NCBI RefSeq assembly: GCF_030272615.1
Contig: NC_081414.1
Location: 782,728,119 to 782,792,118, forward strand
Direction of reading: 5' to 3'
From: Cryptomeria japonica
Taxonomy: Eukaryota > Streptophyta > Pinopsida > Cupressales > Cupressaceae
Length of the DNA: 64,000 nt
The first letter of the stretch is position 1; each line of letters begins with the position of its first letter. The translations under genes were made by a program, and so were the position numbers. A model generated the notes under the pieces. It was not told the DNA's origin, searched no databases, and was given only the letters and a program-made list of their open reading frames with translations. Positions 43,922 to 56,552 of the stretch are shown here, one piece after another.

Positions 43922-46900
43922 TTAGGTGAAGATTTTCTTTAGATGGATGGTGTTAATCGGTTCATGGAGTTGTTCTCCTTCCAATGTTGAAAGTTGATAA
44001 GCACCAGAGCTAAAAGTTGTAGTAACGATATAGGGACCCAGCCAGTTGGGTTCAAACTTCCCTTTGTTATCTCGAAACTGTTGATTTTTAGGATTCTCTC
44101 TTAGAACTAAGTCACCAACCTAAAATTATCGATGTCAAACTTTCTTGTTATATCCTCTGGACATTCTCTTTTGATACACTCTGAGATGATCAAACACCAC
44201 TTGTCGATGCTCATCTAGCAATCGAGCTCTTGCAATCTAGATATTCTATATTCTTCATCAGTAACAAGACCTTGCAAAGAAACTCTTAGAGATGGTATTT
44301 CCACCTCAATAGATAATACTACTTCAAACGCATACACCAAAGGAAAAGGTGTAGCCCTAGTAGGTGTTCTGATACTTGTTCTATAAGCCCAAAGTGCAAG
44401 ATTGAGCTGTAGATGCCAATCCTTCCTAGATTTGTTCACTTTTCTATGCAAGATAGTCAGTAGGTTTTTGTTAGATGCCTCTACTTGTCCATTACCTTGA
44501 GGGTAATATACTGAGGACTAGTGTTGTTTGATTTTAAACTTCTCACAGAGTTCATCTAGATCTTTGTTCTTAAATTGTCTTCCATTGTCTATTATAATTG
44601 ATGAAGGTATACCATATCTGCAGATGATATAGTTAAGAATAAATAGAGCTACTTGTTTTCTAGTTGCCTTGATGAGTGGAACCGCTTCTACCCACTTAGT
44701 GAAGTACTCAATGGCAGTGATAATAAATTTATATCCATTAGATGACGCAGGATATATTTGGCCTATCAGATTGAACGCCCACTGTTGGAAGGGCCAGTGT
44801 GTCACAGAGGGTATGAGATCCCTTGCCAGAGCGTGTATAAGGTGCCCATGCAACTAACACTTTTCATAGGTTTTAGCAAATTTTATATCTTCCTTCTCCA
44901 TGTCTGGCTAGTAGTAGCCAGCCCTTAGTAGTTTGCGTGCTAAAGTCAGACTGTTCGAATGAGATCCACAAACACCTTCATGAACTTCGGATAATGCGCA
45001 TTGGGATTCCTCATTTTCTAGACATCTAAGCAAAGTATTATCTAAACCTTGCCTGAATAGGTCATTATCAATGATGATGTACCATGATGCATTTCGGATT
45101 AGGTTCCTTTTTTCATTTCAGGAAAGATTAGAAGGGATGACTTGGTCACGTAGGTAAGAGAAAATGTGGCTATAATGAGATGAGTCATGTCCAATAATAG
45201 AACATACTACCTGGGACTCAGGAGAATCATAGGCAGGGTAATGTAACTCTTCCACCAGGAATTCAAAGTGAAAATTAGACTCCTGTAGCTGTGGTATAGA
45301 TGCCAAAGTGGCCATTGCATTTGTTGCTCTATTTGCTGTTCTGGGGATCTGCTGAAATGATACAGAGGTAAAATATTTCTTGAAGTCATCCACCATCCCC
45401 TTTTAAGGCATCAGTTTCTCATCTCTCATCTGATATAGGTCATTGGTCTAGTTGATAATGAGTTGAGAATCTCCATAGATGTGTAATTCCATGATCTTCC
45501 ACTCGATGGCCAGCTTGATCCCATTTACCAAAGCTTCATATTCTGCAATGTTGTTTGTGCAAGGGAAGAGACATTTGTAAGCTTTTGGAATTGAGTATTT
45601 CTGGGGAGTAATAAATAGTATCCCGACACTAGAACCATGTTGAGTGAAAGACCCATCAAAGAACATCTTCCATGATTGTTCAGTAACGTGCATGATTGAT
45701 TCATCTGGGAATTCTATATGCAGAGGTTGATTGTCTTCTAGTGGAGCTTTGGCAAGTTGGTCTACAATAACCTATCCTTTGATGGTTGTACGTTCTACAT
45801 ATTCAATTTCAAATTTTGTAAGGACCATGACCCATTTGACCAGTCTTCCTATAAGCATTGCTTTAATGAGAAGATACTTGAGTGGATCAATCTTGGCTAC
45901 CAGCTTAATAGAGTGTGCCAACATATAATGCCTTAATTTTTGTGATGCAAAGATCAAAGCTAAGCATTCCTTCTCTATTATAGTATAATTGATTTCATAT
46001 GACACCAATGTTCTGCTGATATAATAGATAGCTCGTTCCTTTTTGTTGTCATCCTGTTGTGCCAGAAGTGCCCCCAATGAAGTATCTGTAGCTGATATGT
46101 ACAAGATCAGTGGCTTACCTTGAATTGGTGGCATTAATATGGGTGGATTAGAAAGATATTATTTGATTTGTTGTAATGTCATTCACAATCTTCATCCCAT
46201 TTGTATTGAATCCCTTTCCTTAATACCTTCATGAAGGGTTGAGCTTTGTCAGCCAACTGAGATATAAAATGCCTTATGGATTGAAGATGGCCTTGTAGAC
46301 TTCTCATCTGACTGATATTCTTTGGTGGAGGCATTTCCATTATAGCTTGGACCTTTTCAGGGTCAACCTCAATTCCTATTCTGGATATTATGTACCCAAG
46401 CAATTTTCCTGATGTTACCACAAATGCACATTTCTTTGGATTTAAATGGAGCTTGAATCTTTCCATTCGATCTAATATGAGGCCTAGCTCTTGAATGTGT
46501 ATAGATATCTTCATAGTCTTTACCAGGGTGTCATCAACATAATCTTCCATGTTTTTATGCATCATATCATGGAAAATAGTGGTTACTGCTCTTTGGTAAG
46601 TTGCTCATGCATTCTTTAGACCAAACAACATAACATTCCAGTAGAAGGTTCCCCATGCACATGTGAAAGTTGTCTTCTCTTGATCTTCAGGTGCTATCTT
46701 GATCTAATTGTAACTAGAGAATCCATCCATTAATGAATACATCTCATATCTAATAGTCATATCTACTATCATGTCAATGTTGGGCAATGGAAAATCATCT
46801 TTTGGACATCCCTTGTTGAGAGCCTTGAATTCTGTGCAAACTCTAATAGATTTGTCTTCTTTTGATACAGGTACTATGTTGGATATCCATTCTGCGTAGT

Positions 46901-47210
46901 CTATAGCTCTGATAAATTCAACTTTTAGCAATTTCTCTAGTTCAGCCTTGACTAGTAGTACCACATGAGGATGCATCTTTCGGATTTTTTGTTTGACTGG
47001 TTTAACTCCTGGAATAATAGAGAGATGATGCATGATGAGATCAGGATCTAGTCCTAGCATATCTGAGTATGTCCATGCAAAGTTGATCTTCTTCTCTAAA
47101 AATAGATTGCTAAAATCTTTTAACTCTTCTACTGATAGTGATTGAGCTAAATGAATGATATGCGGTATCTCTTGACTCCCAATGTTCACTAGCTGAGTTG
47201 GATTGATCAA
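43922..47210 (-). pseudogene. B pol: RT, RNase H, archaeal-type RNase H, integrase
   Basis: RT: KPVKQKIRKMHPHVVLLVKA, FPLPNIDMIVD and EDYVDDTLVKTMK. After a frameshift near 46180 comes RNase H (LILYISATDTSLGALLAQQD, YTIIEKECLALIFASQKLRH), then the second RNase H (FFDGSFTQHGSS, AEYEALVNG, YGDSQLI; the fourth acidic position reads RATNAM, Asp changed to Asn). In the integrase the first triad Asp is Asn (WAFNLIGQI), while the second acidic residue (SIIIDNGRQF) and third (GQVEASNKN) remain. The end INTIHLKKIFT precedes TAA at 43922-43924. Stops occur near 46702, 46610, 45770, 45445, 45400, 44900 and 44515. The two changed catalytic residues alone predict loss of activity. Confidence 0.9.
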
Positions 47211-48900
47211 TATGGAAGATCTCTACTGGAAGTGACTCAGCAGTATATCAAGTATCTCACCTTCATGCCTCAGAGAGGTTTTCACCTTTAGGTTCGTCCT
47301 TTATTTTCTCTTTTTTAGAGTCTGACCCTGCCACAATGTGGTTTTCACCATCAAATCTTTTATTCTTATTTTTCTTGTTTTTGAGACTAAGATACTTGAT
47401 ATCCACTTCAATCATGTTTTCATTTTGTTCGTTGGTAGAAGAGTACATGGGTTCAACTGCATTGAGATAGTAGGCTAGTGTATAGTCATTGGCAAAAGTA
47501 GGTACATTCAAGGGTTGGCTATAAAGGGTGCAATCAATCAGTTCTGGATGCATTAAGGATAAGGTTGGAACAGGCTCAAGGGAGTTCACGGTACTATCAT
47601 CATTGTTTCAGACCGACCAGTCAAGTTCCAGAAGACTAGCATGCATATGTGTCTTGAGACTAGGAAGAGTTACGACATGATTATTATCATTCATGTTAGT
47701 ATTTATTGGACCTAATTCAACTGACCTACTTCTAGCATCATCACCTACTTCAGACTGGGCTACATATAGTGGTATAATAGTAGACAATATCTCACCATTC
47801 ATGATAGAGTAGTCATAATGCATTGTTGAATAGTTGTTGTCATAGATAGAGCTCCTGTCTAAGTCATCAGAGTCATAGGATGGAGTTACTGACCCATCTT
47901 CAAGTGGTTTAGTGAAGGCATATATAGTATCAACACCCACATCCTTGATGCTACAAGTTCCTTCGTGATTTGGTTCATTGATTGCTTGCATTTGACACAC
48001 TTGTGGACATGACTTTGACGGTTCTGTTAATCCCTGTCGTCTGTTCCATTCAGCTTCTTCTAAACTGATGACTGGTTCTTTTTTTGTAGCTTCTAGTTCT
48101 TCTTGTGTAGTTTCGTACCTGATTTGTCCCATCTCATTAGGAGGGTTGGTAGGTGAAGGAATTTCTTATGTCTTTTCTTTCTTCAGCTTTCATTCATAGT
48201 CTTCTTGTCTTTTTAGTTTGATTTCTTCTATTTCCTTTTGCATTCTTAGGCGTATCATCTCTTGTGTGTCATCTGTAATAACTCTAGATTCTTCAGGGGT
48301 TTTTGTAGTAGATGTATTTGAGAGATGGTCAGGACCCCATTCATATTCATTTGAATCAGTTTCTGAATCATCTACTTGTTGTTTACCAGTATATGTGACC
48401 GGAATGTTCAGCGGTGCAAACAATTCTTTGATTATGTATACTTCATCTCTCATATCCTCTAGGACTTCTACTTCCTGTGGTATTATAGCTAATATAACTG
48501 GAATTGATTACCATCTGTTTCCTCTCTTTGGGTGGGAAATTATTTTTTTTCACCATCACATTCCTCCTGAGTTTGTTGAGTATCAACTTCTTGTGTTGTT
48601 AAAGGTAGTACCTTTTTCTTCCATTTACGTTGATGGTGAGATGTGTGCTTCTGATCTGATGACTTTCTTGGATCATATCCCAGTCTAGCTTTATCATTGG
48701 CAGACTTAGTTTGTAACTAAATAGGTTCAACAATACCTTTTTGACATTTGCCAAGAGGACCAATACCTGAATATCCCATGCGTTGAAGCATCTTATAGCC
48801 TGGACCATATTGTGTTGGAGAAATCTCACAATGTCGTATTTCTTTATCTGAATTGTCTTCTTTGAAGAGTGATTTAAGGACATCATCCCCTTCTATTTAA
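47211..48900 (-). pseudogene. B linker between protease and RT, with G-patch-like segment
   Basis: A long, charged region typical of this family: G-patch-like segment, then Lys/Glu-rich stretches (QTQEECDGEKK; EIKLKRQEDYE), FAPLNIPVTYTGKQQVDDSE, NEPNHEGTCSIKDVGVDTIY, SYDSDDLDRSSIYDNNYS and VPTFANDYTLAYYLNAVEP. It aligns with C (54968-55590 and 36800-37804) throughout. Several frameshifts. Function unknown. Confidence 0.7.
48727..48811 (-). other. B G-patch-like segment
   Basis: The minus strand reads YGPGYKMLQRMGYSGIG then PLGKCQKGI, fitting the spaced glycines of a G-patch. C keeps YGPGYKMIQRIRYSGTG at 55470-55550. Confidence 0.6.
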
Positions 48901-48999
48901 CCTACAAGAGAAGTAGAGGATTGTATAAAGGTACCATCATAAATGAATTTTGGAGTTGACGTTTGTGGCCTCATACCCTCTGATGGTTTTCCCGACTAT

Positions 49000-49904
49000 T
49001 TTGGTGATGGAGGAAGAGATGTTAGTGAGAGTATAGGCTCTATCTTGTAACCATCCATGCTAGTGTTTGTGATTCTCAGTTTCTTTCCCAAATCTTTCAG
49101 CAAAGATTCTGAACTTTTAGCTATAGAAGCTGCTCTATTATTAGGAAGAAAAGCATTAGCACCCTATGTTAATGCATTGCAGGTATATCTTGTATTGGCT
49201 GGAATACTGACTTGTATTCGATTATAGGGAAATTTCAGGCATTGATGAGACATAGATGGTACTGCCTTCATTTCATGAATCCATGGCCTACCTAGTAGGA
49301 TGTTGTATGAAAGATGAAGTTCCAGGACCTGAAAAATGACATCTCTTTCCACATGTCCTACTCTGATTGGTAATGATACCAGTCCCTTAGAAGTTCTTTC
49401 CTCTTCATCATAAGCCTTGATTATTATCTTCTTTGTTGGATCAATGACATTCTCAGAAAATCCTAGCTATGTTAATAGATTGTAGGTACAAATATTCAAC
49501 CTAGTGCTTCCATCTATCAAAACATGTTTAGCGCGGTGTTTATGAATCATGGCTTCAATGTGTAATGGTTGGTTATGTGGGTGACTCAATGAATTATCAT
49601 CTTCTTTGGATAATGTGAGATAATGGGGTGAGGTCAGGTGACCTACCATAGATTGAAACCGATCTATGTCCAAATATTTAGGGACACTGGTGGTAAGTAG
49701 AGCCTTGTCTAGGACCTCTCTATGAGCAGAAGAAATCTTAAGTAGTTCCAAAATGGAGATTTGAGCATTGGTTCTCTTCAATTGTTCGACAATACTATAA
49801 CTAGGAGAAGGTGATGAAGCGAGTTGTTTTGATTTGCCCATGATTGTGTCTATTTGTCTATTTGGTAGGTTTGACATTGTTTGATCGAAAGTTGAGGAAC
49901 TAGT
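49000..49904 (-). pseudogene. B aspartic protease region
   Basis: The segment YSIVEQLKRTNAQISILELL and SSAHREVLDKALL leads into the protease: KHVLIDGSTRLNICTYNLLT. The active site is altered compared with C (VLIDEGTGLNICT). It then continues TKKIIIKAYDEEERTSKG, VERDVIFQVLELHLSYNILL and GRPWIHEMKAVPSMS. In-frame stops occur near 49467 and 49164. Same frame as the gag C-terminal part. Confidence 0.82.
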
Positions 49905-51735
49905 TCATAGAAGACTAATCTTCCTTTGAGCACGGGTCATAGCATTAGTAGCTTGTGCTTGATTTTGGTGGTCTGGGACTATGATCACATTGCAATATTT
50001 AGCTTGAGCAGATTCAATCATGTTGATCACATTATCGTTGTTAGTGTAAGTATAATTGACTCTAGCTCCTCCCTTGGATTTTGAGGAATCTCCTTGTTCA
50101 TGAGTGGGTAAGGTATCTTTAAAGGCCTTTTGATCAGCATTACTTGCATGATTTCCAACAACGATCTTGCCTGCATCAATGAGATCTTGGATTTCATGTC
50201 GTAGTTTCATGCAGTGGTTTATGTTATGTCCCTTGTTCCGATGGTAGTCACAATATTCATTTTCTCTCCACCATTTGGGTCTAATTTCTGGGTCATATGG
50301 TCTAGAATTGTTTGGTAATGTTATCGGATTATTTGCCAATAAAGTTTTAAAAGTTGATTCATATGACTCATCTAGAGGAGTAAACTCATTCTTAGGCTTT
50401 GAGACCCAAGGTTTGTCTTTAAACCACTCTCTTGTTTTCTTTGGGGGATTCTCTATTGTAGTTTCAGCTACTTTGAGTGCTTGCATGCCACTGGCCAAGT
50501 TAAATATTGTGGATTTTGTTTTTGCTTGGACAGTATCTACCACTCCATCATTAACGACATTCTTGTTGCTATCTTTTCCATATTTACAATATTTACTCTT
50601 TTCTTTAGAGCTAGAACCTTGCGATGTTTCTTTCCAAAGTGATAATCTCCCTTTTTGATAAGCACGTCTTCCATTTTGAGGGCGTTATCTACCATTTTGT
50701 TGAATGAAGGGTGTACTTGCATCCAGACATTGTATTTCAATTCAAGGACTAAGTTGTTGATGAAGATATCCATTTTCTCAAGGTTTGGGATAGTCTGTGA
50801 ATATCTAGAGAACATCTTTGTCCATCGTTGGAGGAAAGTGAGAAAGGGTTCTCCTATCTTTTGTCTAGTATTGCAAAGCTCTATCATTTGATTAGGTGAT
50901 GAATGTTGTATGAGTATTGTTGTAAAAATAGTTGGATTAGTTCTTCAAACATTTTTATCCCATTGGGTAGGCTTGTGAACCATTCCATTGTTTGACCCCC
51001 TAAACTCCTTGGGAAAAGGTGCATGAGGTACATTTGATCGTGCATGAACTCCATACAAGCGGCACAAAACTCTCTGACATGATCTTGAGGATCTGAGGTA
51101 ATTTCATATTTGTCAAATTTTGGGATCTCAACTCGTGAAGGAAATGGAGACATGTAAAGGTTTTTGTCAAATGGGAATGGGCATATTTTGTCCAGAGAAT
51201 ATTGTTTTGGCATTTTATCTTTGTTTTCTATTCTTGTGACTACAATTTGTAATGTTGGCATTTGTTTACTCATTTTTCCCCATGGTGTCTCTTCCTCTTT
51301 AGCAATGAGGGCCTCCACATTATAACCAGTAGGGAGTTTCGCACCTTGTTTTGCTAATTCTAGGAAACAATCTTCTTTTTCCCTAGCCATGATGACCTTC
51401 ATTGTTTTTTAGAATTCTTTATTATTCTGACATCTATGTACTTCATCTTTAGGAGGTTCAGAAAGCTCAGATTCAGTTGATGAACCACTATTAGTGGCAT
51501 GATTGTTGAAGTCATCGTGAGTGTTTTGTTTATTAGCTTCTCTTTCTTGCCTTTCCCCATACATGGTGGGAGATAGGGGATGACCAAAGATTGGGATGTC
51601 ATAAACTGGTATCTATGACGAGGACGGTTTATTGTAAAAGGGGTCTTCCACAATGAATGGATTGTCTTTTGACACAAAGGGCATTTCTTTTTCTTTGTCC
51701 TTTTTGCTGCGAGAATTTCTGGTTTGAACAGGCAT
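49905..51735 (-). pseudogene. B gag
   Basis: Start ATG 51735 (MPVQTRNSRSKKDKEKE). After two stops (near 51616 and 51412) it reads MAREKEDCFLELAKQGAKLP, then the capsid: PFPSRVEIPKFDKYEITSDP, DHVREFCAACMEFMHDQMYL, MHLFPRSLGGQTMEWFTSLP and, after a frameshift near 50890, FLTFLQRWTKMFSRYSQTIP. A second frameshift near 50645 leads to KPWVSKPKNEFTPLDESYES and the zinc-binding YCDYHRNKGHNINHC (C-x2-H-x4-H-x4-C), typical of the Tat group. TAG at 49905-49907 separates it from the protease in the same frame. The open frame at 51399-51755 in another phase is a shadow. Confidence 0.87.
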
Positions 51736-53895
51736 TTTCTAACCGATAGGACCAAGAGCGAGATGTGTTGCAGAAGTCAAGATCAAATTGTAGCTAGTAT
51801 TTCGTTTAATGTAGTAATTAAGAGAAGTAACTTAAGATCTAGTCTGGTTTCAGGAATGATCTATCCTATGTAAGACGTTATCCAAGTTGACTTAGGTTTG
51901 ATAAAATGTTTGTTTGAACTAGCTGAGAAATGATCAACAAAATCGTGCAACGCAACTGCAGAGGTACACTATCAAGGTTGTTTATGCTTATTAGGATGAT
52001 AACCAGTTTTAGGCTCACTGTAGACTATTTTGGACAGGTTTAACTATTCTGGACTGGCAAAATCAGAGACTCGTACGACGTAATTTCTGAGACCATATGA
52101 TAGTTCAACAAGTTTAGGACAACAACTATTCTATTTCATACGAGTTTCTTCCTAGTACTGTATGACAAATGGGTAAGTCCTAGATGACAAATGATTTTGT
52201 TTGGTTCTATTTCATATGACACAAGATTTAGTTAAAACAACAAACTGTTTGGTTTCGTACAACACAATATTGGACACATGACGATAATTTAGTATACTTA
52301 TACGACACAAGATTTGGTGAAGAACAACAATTCAGTAGACTCGTACGACTATTCATAGAGTAGAGACTAAAAATTTGGAGTTTTTCAATGGCTGGGTATG
52401 ATAACTGAGTATGATCAATTCTGAAATGGACTGATTTTTTACCAGGATAGACTAGTTTTGACACAAACAAAGTTTATCAGTAAGTTGTTTGATCTATTTG
52501 ATTTGTTTTCTCCAGTTTCAATATTTCATTTTTTAATTCTAGGGATGAAAACACAAAAAACACGCGAGATATGTAATATTTCAAGCACAGCATGCTAACG
52601 CTATGGAAGTTGGCTTAGAGAAGAAAACCTTTGCTTGTTGACTTAGGTACACACCCAATAGCTAATCAGAATATGGTTGTTGAGTCTCACACAATGGATT
52701 CTCAATGCCGTATTAGCCGACTCCAAACGCTAATGGGGGCACAATATGGCAAGTGTCTTGGGAGAGTTACTATCTCTCTTGCACAAAGATTATCAACCTT
52801 TCAGAGGTTAATTAGGTAGCTTCTATTTTATAGTTCTTAATCAATAATTCCATTTGAAATTACCCCTTGAAGTCACACAAGCATGATTGAGGCCTATAGC
52901 CTGACAAGGTACCGAAACAAGCTGTAGTCATGTAAACGCGATTGAGACCGTCAGGCCCTACAAAATGACCGATATGAGAGATCTCAAAGAGAAAACTCAA
53001 ATAATCCCATCATCTGAGACTTTAATCATCAGAGACCTATTTATTATAGTGAGTTGGAATGCTCAGGTCCAACTATACTCACTTGGGTCATTCTCACATG
53101 GTGATTACTTTTTCCCACTCTGACAGGCCTGCTAAAGGTACACAAACCTCAAAATTTAGAAAAAAGCTTCGAGGGTCTAGATTTCTGATTGTCTATAAAA
53201 GACAAGAGCATACTCTCCTACCTATTAGATCTTTCTGTAAACATGAAAGACAGATTTGTTCATTAACCAGATAGCAATTTAAGTGCCTTAAAAATGAATT
53301 TAAAGAATACACGATATTTGGTCGATTTTCTTTAGGCAACCTGCAAAAACAATGCATCAGTAGTCATGTTGTTTTGATTCTTTGATAGGCGTATGTTTGA
53401 TTTGATAGATTTTTTGACAAGCATCCTACAAGAAAATGGTCAGGCTATAAAAATCTCATGCAGACAGAAGACAATCCAGGGTCAGCATTAGCATCATCAA
53501 AATTTAAGCAAAAATCCTGAAAGGTAATCTGTTTTTAATCTATCAGAAAACAGAATTGTATGACAATATTCATAAAACAGAATGACAGAATAGTTGTATC
53601 ATACAAGTTAGAAACCAACATAGAATGACAAAAAGATAGCGTAAGCAGTATGTCATATGAGTTAGGAATCAACATAGAAAAACAAACTATAAGAAAATCA
53701 GTATGTCGTACGAGTCCATATTCTGATTCGTATGACAATTTAAAGGATATGATCTTGTTTCATACGATAAACTATAGGCATCACTATAATGTCATATGAT
53801 GCAGTGAAATTGCTCATATGATATTTCATAGAGGCTGTATGGACGAAACCTATAGGATTAAAAAAATGATTTTGAGGCCGAAAAAATAGTTTTCT
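51736..53895 (-). other. B leader with dispersed TCGTACGA-type words
   Basis: A 2.2-kb untranslated leader. CTCGTACGAC and decayed forms (CATACGAG, TCGTATGAC, TCATATGA) recur about fifteen times, notably near 52070, 52130, 52250, 52305, 52345 and 53560-53830. A block at 52560-53300 matches the C leader (58230-58940). No ORF is supported. Confidence 0.75.
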
Positions 53896-53913
53896 GCCCC
53901 ACGGTGGGCGCCA
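53896..53913 (-). other. B primer-binding site
   Basis: The minus strand reads TGGCGCCCACCGTGGGGC four bases after the LTR end. I do not assign the tRNA. C has a decayed form at 59489-59506. Confidence 0.85.
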
Positions 53914-53917
53914 GAAA

Positions 53918-54967
53918 TGTGTGTGTAAAAACTGGACTAAGAATCTATATCTGCAAGACACAACACTTCAATCAAGTCATTACATGCATGGTTCGTTAGA
54001 TATAATCAATGAATAATAAACCATAACAAATCGACCCATTGCCTTCTAAAAGATGCGAGTATAAGATTGCTCTTAGATTATTTAGCAATACCAGTGACTA
54101 GACAACATCAAGACGAAGGATTTAATATATATGAGCATGATGAATGCTAGATGGATGCAATATTGATATAACAAGATTTAAGAAATATTAAGCTAAATGA
54201 TTTAATCAATATGAAATAATTAACATGCAATATATTGATGAGTCTAGAGAAAAAACAGTATAATAACAATATATTATCCAGCCTCCTTTGAATGAGAGAT
54301 GAACCTAAATTTATAGAAAATTCAAAAAGAAACCAATGACTAAGATCAGATGATGACAAGTGGTCAAGATATTCCAAGAGGAAGCACAATCCAGGTAAAT
54401 TGATGTGATTGGATGCTTTTCTCAGTTTGAAAGGAAATTGAACTAAAATTAAGATAAAATCAGAAAAAACTGATTTATTCTCTATTTCATTCAATTTTAA
54501 TATTTAATTGTTTTAATTGCTTTCTCTGAGATTATTTATCAATTTTTAATTTGTTTTTCAAGATAATCTCCAATTGATTTCTTTTCTCAAATTTTTTAAT
54601 TCTTTCTTGGTCAATTAATTCCTTTTTTGATTTGTTTCCTTTTTTTGAAGATTTGTGCTCGATTTCTTTAATTAAAATTAAATCCTCTTCCTAGATTTGA
54701 TGGCAAATTGATTTATTTAATTAAATATGCAGAAGATATTTAATTAAAATAAATAAAATAATTGTTTAAAATGATTTTCTTGGAATGATTTAATTAATTA
54801 AATATAAATATTTAATTAATATTGGTTTATTACTTTTGCCATGTGATATTTCATGATTAAAGAATTAATTATGTGCTCAATATTTATTTAATTACCTTTG
54901 GTTAGGATCTTGGTGACGTTGTTGAGAGGGGCTCCATGGTTTAGATGACCAGTTTTAGGGTATTACA
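53918..54967 (-). repeat. B 5' LTR
   Basis: Matches 37805-38857; on the minus strand TGTAATACCCTAAAA to ACACACACA. Followed on the plus strand by ACTTT. Confidence 0.93.
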
Positions 54968-54972
54968 ACTTT
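54968..54972. other. B target-site duplication, right (ACTTT)
   Basis: Exact copy of 37800-37804. Confidence 0.92.
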
Positions 54973-56552
54973 AAGAAGATTTTCTCTTGTGCTTCATCTA
55001 TAATATCATTGGATTCTTCGAGAGTTTCTATAGTAGGTGTATCTGAGAGATGATCTGGACCCCATTCATGCTCATTTGAGTCAGTTTTTGAATCATCTAC
55101 TTGTTGTCTACCTGTATATATGACCAAAATGTTCAGTGGTGCAAACAACTCTTGGATTCCTTCGATTTCTTCCCTCATGTCTCTTGGGATTTCTACTCCT
55201 TGTAGTGTTATTTCTGATACAATTGGAACTTGCATACTAGCTTCTTCTTCTTCTCTCTTGATTGCCAATTCTTCTTGTTCATTTTCATACTCTTCCTAAG
55301 TTTATTGAGTATTGATTTCCTGTGATGTTGAAGGTAGTATCTTTTTCCTCCACTGAGGTTGATGGTGAGAAGTATGTTTCTGATCTGATGACTTTCTTGG
55401 ATTTTATCTGAGTCCAGCTTTATCATTTGTAGACTTAGTTTGTAGCTGAATGGGTTCAATAATACCTTCTTAACACTTTCTCAAAGGACCGGTACCTGAA
55501 TATCTGATGCGTTGAATCATCTTATAGCCTGGACCATATTGTGTCAGAGAAATTTCACAATGTCGTATTTCTTTGTTTGTACTATCTTATTTGAAAATCC
55601 ATTTGAGAACAACATCCTCTTCTATTTCATCTTCAAGGGAAGTAGACGACTGTATAAAGAGACCATCATAAATGACATTTGGAGTTGAAGTTTTCTACTT
55701 CATAACCTCTGATGTTTTTCCCGACTGTCTTGGTGATGGAGGAAGAGATAGTAGTGAAAGTACAGGTTCTATTTTGTATCCATCCATGCTAGTATTTGTG
55801 ATTTTCAATTTCTTTTCTAAATCTTTCAGCAAAGTTTTTGAACTTTCAGCTGTAGAGTCTTCTCTATTATGAGGAACAAAAGCATCAACACTTTGTGTTA
55901 ATGCATTACAGGTATAGCTTGTATCAACAGGAATACTAAATTCAACTCCATTATAAGAAAATTTCAAGCACTATTGATATGTAGATGGTACTGCCTTCAT
56001 TTCATGAATCCATGGCCTGCCTAGTAAGATGTTGTATGAAAGAGGAAGGTTGAGCACCTGAAAGATAACATCTCTTTCCACAAGTCTTACCGTAATTGGT
56101 AATAGTACCATACCTTTAGCGGTTCTTTCTTCTTCATCATAAGCTTTGATCATTATTTTCTTTGTTGGATCAATCACATTTTCAGAAAATCCCATCTGTG
56201 TTAGTAGATTGTAGGTACAAATATTCAACCCAGTGCCTTCATCTATCAAAACATGTTTAACTTGGTGTTTATGGATCATATCTTTGATGTGTAATGGTTG
56301 GTTATGCAAGTGATTCAGTGAGTTGTCATCTTCCTCAGAGAAAGTGAGGTAATGAGGCAAAGTCAGGTGACCCACCATAGATTAAAACTGATCTACATCT
56401 AAATATTTAGGGACATTAGTAGTGAGTAAAGCTTTGTCCAGGATCTCTCTATGAGCAAAAGAGATCTTAAGCAGTTCTAAAATGGAAATTTGAACGTTAG
56501 TTCTTTTCAATTGTTCGATGATGCTATAACCAGGAGAGGATGATAAAGCCAT
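54968..56552 (-). pseudogene. C protease and linker with G-patch-like segment
   Basis: The minus strand holds the pre-protease segment, then KHVLIDEGTGLNICTYNLLT, TKKIMIKAYDEEERTAKG, VERDVIFQVLNLPLSYNILL and GRPWIHEMKAVPST. Further on: DGYKIEPVLSLLSLPPSPR, the G-patch-like YGPGYKMIQRIRYSGTG (55470-55550) and FAPLNILVIYTGRQQVDDSK. The frame stops being C sequence at 54968, where B is inserted, and resumes at 37804. The active site is better preserved than in B. Confidence 0.82.

Larger units (their letters stand above)
37805..54967 (-). mobile_element. Element B: Ty3/gypsy (Tat-type) retrotransposon, same family as C, with antisense PMD gene
   Basis: LTRs at 37805-38857 and 53918-54967 (1053 and 1050 bases), PBS, PPT and perfect ACTTT duplications define the element at 17.2 kb. 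On the minus strand the order is leader (2.2 kb), gag, protease, G-patch-like segment, RT, two RNases H, integrase, then a plus-strand PMD gene before the 3' LTR. LTRs differ at about 6-7% over the first 270 bases by eye. B lies inside its relative C, between the G-patch segment and RT, and serves as the full-length template for reading C. Confidence 0.93.

Noticed and set aside
51399-51755. 118-residue minus-strand frame at the B gag start
   Set aside because: Another phase (starting MPVQTRN) aligns with the C gag and leads into the capsid; this one has no homologue in C.
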